64,000 nucleotides of DNA, taken from Siderastrea siderea (taxonomy: Eukaryota; Cnidaria; Anthozoa; Scleractinia; Rhizangiidae). Each line of letters begins with the position of its first letter. Within the stretch, counting starts at the first letter, position 1. The notes under the pieces are model-generated. The model had not been told where the DNA came from and searched no databases. It saw nothing but the letters and a program-made list of their open reading frames with translations. Location of the stretch: assembly GCA_964030785.1 (NCBI GenBank), contig OZ034968.1, positions 62,827,899 through 62,891,898 on the forward strand, written 5' to 3'. This document shows, one piece after another, positions 39,171 through 49,026 of this stretch. The position numbers were made by a program, and so were the translations under genes.

Positions 39171-39540
39171 GGTGAGCTCACCAAAATACTATATGTGTCA
39201 ACGGTTCGCACATGATGACTACGAATGCATAAATCGACTACTTTTATTCGGCTTTCTTTACCCTGCAAGTAGAGGTTTCTTATTCGCTGCCGGCACACAG
39301 CAAGAGCAGGAACCTCTGCTTGCAAAGGTTCATTTTCAAAGGTTCATTTTATGCGGTTCAGTTCTAATTTACGATTCGGTGAGCTCACTGAAATATGCGT
39401 CAAAGGTTAATACACGATAATTTCGAATGCATTTCAATCTACCAATTTATTTGACTTGTGCCACCCTGCAAGCAGAGGTTTCTTATCAGTCCTTATTATC
39501 CCGCCGGCAGCAGTAAGACCAAAAACCTCTGCTTGCAGCT
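39171..39540. repeat. two tandem diverged copies of a hairpin-bearing repeat
   Basis: GGTGAGCTCA begins each copy (39171 and 39378). Both copies carry GAATGCAT and then a hairpin of CTGCAAGCAGAGGTTTCTTA with AACCTCTGCTTGCA (about 39261-39330 and 39468-39538). The period is about 207 bp. A related CGAGCAGAGG motif occurs near 50320 on the other strand. Confidence 0.65.
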
Positions 39541-39697
39541 TTCTTTCACCGGCATTATCAAATCTAATTCCGCTGATTTTTAGTCGTCAAAATTCAAAAC
39601 TAACCGATGACTTTTCTTGTTTATAAAAGGAAAAGGTGTATTTCAGCCATTTGTTGGGTTGCCAGGTTTACGGGCGTTTTTACCTGCTCCCCCTGGG

Positions 39698-40100
39698 GAG
39701 GGGGGGGACTCCCATATGAAAGTGACGGGGATGCTCGTCGTCTTGCTTAGGGGTATAAATTGCAGATTTTGGTCTCGCTTAGGGTTTTCAGGACGAAAAG
39801 CCAATATTTTTACCCATACAGATATCGCTTAGGGTTGTACGTAAAGAAATATCTGTATGAAAGAACAAAACGCTGTCAATCTTTAGTAGGGCGGGAAAAG
39901 GTTGGGATCTTTAGCGTCAATCTTTGGCGCAATTAAAATCACTGTAGCTCTTATTTGGTTGTCTGTTTTAGCATGGTCTCCTTTAGGGGTGAAATAAAGC
40001 CGGAGCCACGCCCAGATTAGTCTCTTTTAGGGGTATAATTCTAATTTTCCGACAAGCATCCCTGTCACTTTCCTATGGGAGCTCCCCCCCCCCCCCCCCC
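39698..40100. mobile_element. TIR element with G/C-tract ends
   Basis: The left end GGGGGGGACTCCCATATGAA continues with AGTGACGGGGATGCTCGTCG. It is matched inverted by CGACAAGCATCCCTGTCACT then TTCCTATGGGAGCTC and a C-tract ending near 40100. Inside, CTTAGGGGTATAA recurs at both ends. Confidence 0.7.
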
Positions 40101-40988
40101 AGGACCTGTTCGTGGTATTGGTTTATTTCCGTTTGTTTGGCTGACTGGTTTCGTTTGTTCGATTGTCTGGTTTCAAGTTGTTCTTTCGTACACGCGTCTA
40201 TTGTCCGTTCGTTCATTCGCTACATTCTTTCGTTCGTTTTGAAGCCATTTATTTGGACGCATGGCTTGTTCGTTCATCCATTGCCTTCAGCCTCGAGCTT
40301 CCCTTCGTGCGACTGTTTACTCATTAGCCCATAATTATAAATAACAAAACCGATCATAAAATCCGAAATATATTAAAACCCATGTGAGATTTATAGTCAT
40401 CTCCTGAGTTTTCCAATTAAGATAGCATATCAAAGTGAAGGACCAATGTCCCTCACATTTTACAAAAGCAAGAAAAGACTTTATAAAGCCCTAAACAATC
40501 TTAGTAAGCAGAAAATGACATTTCAAGCACTTTGTTTAAATTTTCTCGCTAGGTGTCCCAGCCCGGATTATTGCCAGTCAGTAATTTTAGCGCGTTTTTT
40601 ATTTAATTAGTTAACGCAAAATTAAGCTGACTTTAAAGTCGTTTGAAAAATCCCAACAGCCACTCGAAATGCTGGAAATTGCGTTTCCGAGGGCCTTTTT
40701 CCGGCCGGGGAAGCATGCCTCCAAACCTCCCTATATGCTTCTGCATATGGGACTCATGTGATTAAGAAATATACATACATTTTTTTCACTTTATTTATCC
40801 ACGGAAATTCTGAGTACAACACCAAAACTATTATACAAAATCTAGCGTCACTGAAAAATCTTGACAGAGTTGTGCCTTTATTCGAGAAAAGATTAAATCA
40901 TTCCATTCATGTGTATCGTGAAGGAGAGATGAACTTGTATCATAACTTGATTTTGTTACTTTTCTTATGACGTTCACTAGTAATATTA
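40101..40988. other. unassigned intergenic sequence
   Basis: TTCGTT-rich sequence (40140-40270) followed by AT-rich DNA. No gene or bounded repeat seen. Confidence 0.3.
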
Positions 40989-41793
40989 AGGCCCGTTTAC
41001 ACAGGCGATTTTTGTCGCGCAACTCAATGCAATTTTTGTCGCGCCGAAGTTGCAACTTCAATATCGCGCGTGTAAACCAGCTGCGATTTCAGTGCGATTT
41101 TATCGCCGCGATATCGCAGGAGTTTCCAACCTGTTCGAAACCTGATGCGATTTTGCTGCCATTTTTGATTAAAATGTGACAATCGTGAATCAGAAGGGAC
41201 CCCTCGGGAGGTTTTGTCGCTCGCAATTTGTACAGCCATGAGCGTAAACAAGGACAAAAAACGCACTAAAGACAACAAAAAGCAGCTTCCTCCTCGTCAT
41301 CCATGCTTTTTAAGCTTATTTACATTTGCCGAGGTCTTTGCCGAGTTGTAAACCAACCAAAGAATTGTCTAATGGCAGTACCATTAGATTTTGTAAAACC
41401 TCTTTATGATACGAATTCAAATAACTAAATATTTTCTTTCTTTTTGGAGATGAAAATTGGAGTCACTCCAGTTCAGTCACTCCAGTTCAGTTCGAGGTCT
41501 TTGCCGAGTTGTAAAACGAAACAAAACAAAACGAGATTGAAGCAAAACGAAACCAAATGAAAAAAACTCAAACCAAACCAAAACGTGTCCGCCTGCGCTG
41601 TAGCGAAACTGCTGCTCAAAGTTACCGTGTTTTGTAAATCGCGGCGATAAATCGCACGTGGTCGCACGATAAATCGCACTAAAATCGCGCTGAAATCGCA
41701 GCTGGTTTACACGTGCGATATTGAAGTTGTAGCTTCAGCGCGACAAAAATTGCATTGAGTTGCGCGACAAAAATCGCCTGTGTAAACGGGCCC
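40989..41793. mobile_element. TIR element abutting the Harbinger transposon
   Basis: Arms of about 130 bases begin AGGCCCGTTTACACAGGCGA (40989) and close with the complement at 41793. They are rich in TTTTTGTCGCGC and ATCGC motifs. TTA flanks both sides (40986-40988, 41794-41796), a 3-bp duplication typical of PIF/Harbinger insertions. It ends 5 bases before the inverted repeat of the next element. Confidence 0.75.
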
Positions 41794-41966
41794 TTAGAGA
41801 CCTTTAGCAAACAGGACGAGAACGTGGACGTCAACGTCTATGGCAGTTTGGGCACTGGGACGAGACCGCCGTTCTCGGCGGGAAAAAATAAACTTTAGCG
41901 GGTTGCGGATGTGGACGTCAACGAATACCGAGTCACACGTAACAACAATAACAAACTCTTTCGAAA

Positions 41967-43155
41967 ATGGTTTCTTTTAAAGAGTTTCGAGATTTGCTGA
42001 TACTTCTGTACGCTGATAACATAATTTCGGACACAGAGTTCGTGCTTCTTTACGAGACCTTCACTTCGAAAAATCCAGATTTTCCCTACGACAGCTACGA
42101 ACGATTCAACTTGGATTCTATGAATGCCGCTGAGTGTAAAGCAGAGTTCCCTGTGGAGAAACAAGATGTTCCGCGCCTTGTTCAAGCGCTCCAGCTCCCA
42201 CCAGTTTTCAAATGCGAGCAGAGAAGTATTTGCGACGATATGGAAGGTTTATGCATGCTGCTCAAACGTGTTGCGTACCCCTGCCGACTCAGTGATATGA
42301 TACCACGGTTTGGCCGACCAGTCTCTGTGCTGAGTCTGATTATAAATCACGTCATGGATTATATCTATGATGTTCATGGGCATCGGATCACCCAGTGGAA
42401 TCAAGATATCTTAAATCCTGGGGCTTTACAGCATTATGCAGATGCTATCTACAGGAAAGGAGCAGCCCTTGACAACTGCTTCGGATTTATCGATGGGACC
42501 GTGCGACCAATTTCCAGACCTGGTGAACGACAAACAGTTGTTTACAATGGGCATAAACGGGTTCATGCCCTAAAATTTCAATCACTGGCCCTACCCAATG
42601 GACTCATTGGAAACCTGTATGGACCAGCAGGAAGGTTCTTGCTAGAAAATGGACTTTATAGTGTATTCTTGATCAACTGGTATTAACGCAGTTCCAAATT
42701 TCTTGCCTAAAATTACTCAGTTATCATCATTTTTTGTTTCAGAGGGACGTAAACACGACGCAGGGATGCTGGCGGATTCCGGCCTACTTCATGACCTGCA
42801 ACGGTTCGCCTTCTCCCCAACAGGTCAACCAATGTGTGTATATGGAGATCTAGCCTACCCTTTACCTGTCCACTTACAAACCCCATTTCGTCACCTCCCC
42901 CTTGCTCCACCCATGCAGGATTACGATGAATCGATGAGTGCTGTTCGGATTGCTGTCGAGTGGCTTTTTGGTGATATCACCAATTCTTTTAAATTTCTTG
43001 ACTACAAGAAGAACTTAAAGATTGGCCTTAGCAGTGTGGGTAAAATGTATGTTGTTTCTGCATTACTTCGCAATGCCATAACCTGCCTTTATGGCAACGA
43101 AACCAGCGATTACTTTGGCATTGAGCCCCCTACCCTGGAACAATACTTTCAGTAA
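41967..43155 (+). CDS. Harbinger transposase (HARBI1-like DDE nuclease)
   Basis: Exon 1 is 41967-42630 and exon 2 is 42743-43155, about 358 residues. The family cuts and joins transposon DNA with a DDE catalytic triad. All three acidic residues are visible: D176 in FGFIDGT, D227 in RKHDAGML and E294 in RIAVEWLFG; the usual YGDLAYP is at about 255-261. The split at GPA/EGRKHDAG fits the conserved sequence only if exon 1 ends at 42630. There the genomic sequence reads CAG|GAAGG rather than GTAAGG, consistent with loss of one T from the donor. Without splicing the frame stops after 239 codons. The start ATG at 41967 lies 168 bases inside the left inverted repeat. The partner DNA-binding protein is encoded at 46057-44517. 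Confidence 0.85.
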
Positions 43156-44516
43156 AATGGAACTCTGTAACTATGATAAGTGACATGCTACCACCTACAA
43201 AACAGCTCAGCGCTCATATCCAGAAATCGCAGACATTTGAGCCCACGGTCAACAAATCCTGCGGTAAATTGACCATCGAAGGGAACGCAACAACAACAAA
43301 GAAATGTATGGAGATTAAAAAATTTCGAGAAATATCTCTCGATCAATTTGTTTAAGTATAAATGTGCAACCGGTTCATGGTAAACTGGTCTATCAAGAAA
43401 GATATAGTACAAAAAATAAGGTGGATACTTCGAATTTTATGTTTACTTTTTACGGTTTTCTGTGAGCAGTTTAGCGGCCAAAAAATATAAGGCGTGGAGG
43501 GGGATTTCATCGAAAAACCGAAAACTCATAGTTTATAAACAGCGATTACGGGTAAACATAATGGGATCGAAAAAATGTGCAAGTGGATTCACTAAAACTA
43601 TACATGGAACAAACTAACCTTACGATTTTCAGCTCCAACAGATTGATTTTGATGTTTACTTTTTGCACTTGAAAACCACGAAAAAATTGCATTCGGCCAT
43701 ACATTTGAAAGTCCTCGCTAAAGTCCAAAAATCCACTTTCTTGGAACTGCGATATTTCGGCCGAACCGGCTTCAAATACCCTACAAAAGCCATCCTTCGA
43801 AAGCTAAATTTCAGTACATTCGAATGTTAAGCGACTTAGTTTGGTCAGTGGTTTTTATATGGTTTTTATATGGGACTTATTGCATCGTGCACCATCATGA
43901 AATATGAGCCCAAACTATACCGCTTCGATCAGCGGTATGCATCATTTAAAAGAGCTGTCTATGTAGGACGCCCGAAAAGGCGCGGGCTCTAATGTCCGCG
44001 ATTTCTGGAGATGCTACCATTGACCAAGTGCGTGGACTGAGTTTAACAAACATCAATTTGTACTTTTTGGTTTGCAATTTTCTTCACTAAGTTACTGGAA
44101 TTAAAAAAAAACAAAAAACAAAAACGAGAGTAATATGATTAGACTACCTACAGACCTCAACACTTTTTAAGCATAGGAGTGCAACAAATCTTCTTTGCCA
44201 GTCCAAGTGTTACAATAGAGCGGTGCATACGCAAATAAAAACAGGTGGGGGTCTAGGGTAGTGGCCTGGGTGAGCCAGTCCCTCCCTTTTATCAGAGTAA
44301 ATTAGGCTGGCCTCCCTTGTTCTTTGCCTAAACGAAATTTGGTATTTCCCACCCAAAACAGCATAAGTGAAAATGAACAGGTTGTAACAATCCACAATAC
44401 TTTACTTATTATTCAAAAATACAGATGCATATGCATTTACCTATATCAAGGGCAAAACAAACATTGTTGCTATTTGAAAAAATGAAAACTCAACAGTTTA
44501 TCTCTGTAAATTTTTC

Positions 44517-46057
44517 TTATGAGGACTTAGGGAGCACTTTTTCCATTAAACCCATAAGTAGCTGACTTTGTTGCTGCTGTTGCTGGAAGAACATCATTTG
44601 AAAGCTTTGCAGCTGCTGCTCCTGCCTCTGCTGCTGTTCATTCATAGCCTTCAGTACATCCTGGAATTGCTTCTGTTGCTGAGTCTGCTGTTCCATCATC
44701 ATCCTGTACTGACCCAGTTGGTTTTCCTGCTCCTTCTTTCTCACTTCCAGCTCTTCTTTCCTGATTTCACATTCTTGTGCCATCTTCTCTTTCATGCACT
44801 GTACAGCTTCAGAGGCATTCTTTCTGCTTTTTGGTGGTGTGACTTCATCACAGCCTGAATCTGCATTCCTCTTTTTGGTTTGCCCAAGGCGTTCCATGGC
44901 TTTCAATCTTACTTCTTCTGCTGAAGCCTTGTCGTTTTCATCCTTCTTAGTGAGAGTATTTGAATTCTCTTTTCTCAACAGGTCGGCTGCCTTTTCTTTC
45001 TCTATGATTTCAGCTACTGCTATTTCCACTTCACTGTCATCATCACATGCAATGCCAGAGCTTTTCTCTTCTTTGTTTATTTTCTCTCTGTACTTGTTGA
45101 TCAATAGGGTAAGTCTGTCCCTGACTGAGCGCTTATTTACACTGAACTTAATGGTGCTTGTGTTGTTTAGACTGGTGGCTATTTTATGCCAGAGCTCATC
45201 CCTCTCTTTGCTTCGTTTTGGGTACTTGAAAATTTCCATAACAAGAACTTCCCGGCAAAGCATCAGGTCATGTTCCTCAGACCATGAAAAGGGGCTGGAA
45301 AACAATTTACCAAAATTGACATATTTAGGTCTTCTGCATGTATTTAAATGTGGTGAAAACTAGATCTGTCTTCAACAGCTTATAAAGGAAAACAAGGGCT
45401 TTAATTCCAAAAGCAGTACAGAAGCTAGGGCAACAAGCAAACCAAGGGTGGACAACAAGCAAACCAAGTATATAAATACTGCAATCCATAAATTTATAAA
45501 AACAAATATCCAATCAAAAAATAATAAACACACTGGAAAACTACACTGGGCTACTCGTATAAATGGAAGAATGTTTTCATCGTTCGAGACGACAATTAAC
45601 ACAATGGTTTACACAAAGTTCCGAAAAAATTCATAGAACCCTTCGTACAGAAAAAATTACAAACGGCGGGAAAGATCAGGAAGGGCAACCGCAGTATGTT
45701 ATCGAACCATACCTAAAGTTAACGCTGCTTTTTGGAAAAAGAGGAATAGTAAATGCGAGAAATATTTATTCTTACGTTATGAACCCAGCATCAAATCCCA
45801 TTTAAACACTTATAAGTCTGCTCGAAACAAAAAGTTGATCCACATGGTGAAGAGAGCATCACAAAAGACAGCGTGTAAGCTGCTAAACAACTTATTTAAT
45901 AATAGTTGTCTTCATCACAAATTTCTGTTTTCCAATGCTGAAAATTATGGTAAACAACAAAAAACGCGATTCAAAGCATTGAGACCACAGTAAAAAGAGC
46001 ACAAAGCTTACTGGTTACCTACCCTGTTTTGTCTTGTTCGGAATGCGTAGCTTCCAT
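44517..46057 (-). CDS. Harbinger Myb/SANT-like accessory protein
   Basis: Exon 1 coding is 46057-46023 and exon 2 is 45294-44517. Donor GTAGGTAA and acceptor TTTTCCAG join in phase (GG+C, Gly), giving about 270 residues. The N-terminal trihelix Myb/SANT-like domain (about 13-85: FSWSEEHDLMLCREVLV, then ELWHKIATSLN and VRDRLTLLINKYR) should bind the transposon ends. A charged linker and a Gln-rich coiled coil (about 180-262) follow. In the family this protein recruits the DDE nuclease to the TIRs and to the nucleus. The 5' exon seems to begin after an acceptor at 46072-46071, so an upstream noncoding exon is likely; a GTGAGTAC donor lies near 46239. A plus-strand Leu-rich frame over the Gln-rich part is a shadow. 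Confidence 0.8.
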
Positions 46058-46523
46058 GTATACAGAAAACCTGCAACGCGAGAGAAAACTTAGTTTTTAA
46101 TATTTCCATCACAGGACGCAGAAATAGGTTTTAGTTCTTCTAACATGCACTAACTAAGCCATACGTTTTAAGAAATCCGCAATTTTAGCGAGGAAAATGA
46201 CAAAACATGTGAAAAAATTACGAAAAGTACTCACGTTCACTACACAGGTTTTGGCTAAAAGGGATGACTCAGAAGTACTTCTTGAGCCTGCGGTGCACCA
46301 AACCCAAAGGACCATGTTGTCACTTGCAGCAACTGCTGACCGGAAGAAGGTCCTTTCAGGTCATCCCTTCTAACCACCACCCACTACACAACGGGAAATC
46401 TGCGTCGACAACGTCATGTGGACGACAAGTTGTGGACGTCTAGACATGCGCAGTAGCCTGGAACTGTGGTTTTTTGACTTCCGGTCGTTGACGTCCACGT
46501 CCTCGTTCTCTATGCTAAAGGTC

Positions 46524-46945
46524 GGTATTGTCTATTTAGCAATGAAGGTGTATAACTAGTGATAGTCGCGCTACTTGATAATTGGAGCCATCGTGCTGGT
46601 CTTGTGAGCAATGTTTAATTTGTGGCCAGGGATAAAGCCGCAGACATCTTTCTTAAGTACCCTGCTGTTATTTCTATTTGTCTAAGTGTTTAAGTCAGAA
46701 GACAGTGGTTCCCGCGATGGACGTGTATCAGTGAGCTGTTCAGATTAACCTTGGCAAGGACCTACACCAATGTGAGTGTTAAAGCTAATTGTCCTAATTG
46801 TGAATTAGTTATTTTACGTAGCTATTTACTTTTGGTTGATTTTTAGTATATAGTGAGGTTTGCTTGTGTGCTGAGAGTATGCTGAGGTAAGCTTGCAGGC
46901 GTGAGGAGCAATGAACAAGTCCCTCCAACAGATTATTGGTACCCC
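46524..46945. other. unassigned intergenic sequence
   Basis: No gene or repeat seen between the Harbinger end and the next TIR element. Confidence 0.3.
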
Positions 46946-47308
46946 AGGGGGGGGGGGGGCACTCCCTTATCTGGCCTAAACGGGTATGTTCCGCTCAACA
47001 GGGTATGGTTTTCAGGGTGTCACTATTTAGCGTCTTGAACAGGGTATCTTTCTGGACGTCGACTGGAAGCCTTGAACCCTACATGTGGGTACCAGCAATT
47101 TTTTTATATCTCATTCCATGGTGTCACTTATATTAAAAATAAATACTTTCTGTATGGGGGATGAAAATCAAGGAAGAAAATAAACGCAGAGCACAAGCAA
47201 AATATAAAGGTCTCTTGTCTTAAACAGGGTAGTGAAACGAACGGATTTAGGGTTTGAAGGCCTCGGCGGCACACCCCGACCCAAACTTCCCTTAAGTGCC
47301 CCTCCCCG
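46946..47308. mobile_element. TIR element with G-tract end
   Basis: GGGGGCACTCCCTTAT at the left (46953) is matched by TTCCCTTAAGTGCCCCTCCCC at the right. Internal AACAGGGTA recurs at about 46998, 47038 and 47224. Similar in style to 39698-40100 but a different family. Confidence 0.55.
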
Positions 47309-48054
47309 GCTTGGTACTTCTCATTAGTTCTTACAAGTTAGTCGCTTCTTCTTCTCTAAGTCGGTCCTACAAAGTCTATTCCCACTCTTCAGCGTTTGTG
47401 CCATCCCATACTTTACATCAGTAATCACGATGCGGTTGAATGACACACCTCAATAGCCGTGCCGAGGGAAATAAATGGTCTAAGTCATTTTATAGGACGT
47501 ATGCCAAGGGACATCTTGTTAGATATTTCATCGACATTCTTTTTCCAAGTCAAACTGTCAGTGATATCTTTCTCAACTTGCTGAATTCTTTTTCGGGCCT
47601 AAATTTTGATTTTCAGTTGTAGAGTGTTTTGGATCTGTAACCCTGGCTAAATTAAGTCTATCATAGCATACGTTCGGTTTTAAACTTAGTGATTGAGCGA
47701 GAAATCCTATTCCTTACATTAACATGAAGATAAATCAATTGAATAACTATAAGCTAGCATGAGCTAGCGAACTTATGCTCTGATCTGATAGACTAAATAG
47801 CAAGAGGTCAGCACAAATCCAAAACAATCAGCTGGAAATGTTCTGATAGACTTTAATTAGCCAGAGATTACAGATCTAGAACAATCAACACATGAAAATT
47901 AAAACCGAGGGATGCCGTGAACTTTGTCAGCTGTGGGCCAACGGTTTCAGTTTCCTAGGTCATTTTATACCGTACCTCGACTTCGAGAATATTAAGATCC
48001 GGGCCGCCAGCCTAAGCTGAGGACTAGGCACGGCCTTTGGCAAACAGTTTGGTA
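47309..48054. other. unassigned intergenic sequence
   Basis: The open frame at 47440-47622 has no recognised domain. Parts may belong to the reverse-transcriptase remnant downstream, but I cannot show it. Confidence 0.3.
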
Positions 48055-48415
48055 GGTCGTTAATGTAAATCAGGAAGCTCGAGCAGGGAAGCTAGGACTG
48101 AGCCCTGAGTGGACACTACAAGTGATTTGTTGGGCAAGAGATAGATTGCCATCAACCTTACGGGCCGATTATTTACATGCCTGCTTGACATTTATTATGG
48201 CAAAGAGGGCATACATATTTGGGTATGCCAGATTGAAATCGATTTAGGCCGTGGTTTTGTTAAAAATTTTGCGGTTTAAATAACCGGCCCTTCATGTCTG
48301 TTTACGGTTGTCTAAGTACGACTCAAACCACTTCAAGGAATTTGCATCAATTTCATACGTCTTGCTCATTAGAATGGGAGTGATCAATAATGTCAAAGGC
48401 CTTTATTAAGGCCTA
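48055..48415 (-). pseudogene. degraded non-LTR reverse transcriptase
   Basis: On the minus strand, in shifting frames, are KAFDIIDHS (motif of the LINE RT palm), DANSLKWFESYLDNRKQT and STQGSVLASLLEL (equivalent of the PQGSVLGPLLF motif). The order and spacing are those of a Jockey/CR1/RTE-type RT. Frameshifts and stops show it is dead. Confidence 0.72.
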
Positions 48416-48939
48416 TAAAACTGATACCATTAACATGCATCGAGCAAACCATCGTTAATATTCACTGACCACGGTAGTGTGTAATGATCGAAAACCCGAC
48501 GGCAGTAACGCAATAAACCATTGGTCGCGTAGATAACCAACACCCTAGCATCCGACCAAGAGCCTCCCAACCCCAATTGAAATTACGTTCCCCGGAACGA
48601 CCCTTAACAGGGAATGAAACTGATATTTTTTTTGGTGGAAAAGGATTGAAGGCTCTGGAGAAAACCATTGAACTGAAACACTTTACGGACACGTTGAGCG
48701 TCTTGTCTGCACAATCAAATATGGCACACAACCCGCAAATTTCATAAACCGTTGACCTCTTAGGCGACAAATTAAGAGAAACTGACCCAATGACAGTAAA
48801 AGTTATCTCTACGGCTTGAAAAATACCTGTGTTTAATGGATCTATCTTTTATATGCCCTGGGGGAATTTTAAACTGAGTTTTTGAGAGAAACACTTAATG
48901 ATAAAAACATGCCATTTATGATACCAAATTAGGTCATGT
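48416..48939. other. region upstream of the methyltransferase gene
   Basis: The minus-strand frame 48462-48770 has no recognisable motif and may be more retrotransposon debris. No supported gene. Confidence 0.3.
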
Positions 48940-48945
48940 CACGTG
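48940..48945. promoter_or_regulatory. E-box CACGTG upstream of the ASMT-like gene
   Basis: A single canonical CACGTG lies 82 bases before the chosen ATG. Such boxes bind bHLH factors including CLOCK-type proteins. One hexamer can occur by chance. Confidence 0.25.
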
Positions 48946-49026
48946 CAACACTTAGATGCAACCGACAGTATTTACAGTATCCGTCCTATGATCATTATAG
49001 CAGACCATTCGTGTTGTTGGAAGGAA

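Larger units (their letters stand above)
41799..46523. mobile_element. PIF/Harbinger DNA transposon, two genes
   Basis: The left end GACCTTTAGCAAACAGGACG (41799) continues AGAACGTGGACGTCAACG. It is repeated inverted at 46486-46523 with a few differences. The element is 4,725 bp and carries a DDE nuclease gene on the plus strand and a Myb/SANT-like gene on the minus strand, convergent, as in autonomous Harbinger elements. No clean 3-bp duplication is visible, possibly because another element inserted at its left edge. The transposase splice donor appears damaged, so this copy may be inactive. Confidence 0.85.

Noticed and set aside
44568..45363. Leu/Phe/Ser-rich plus-strand frames
   Set aside because: Complement of the Gln-rich and charged Myb-like Harbinger gene.
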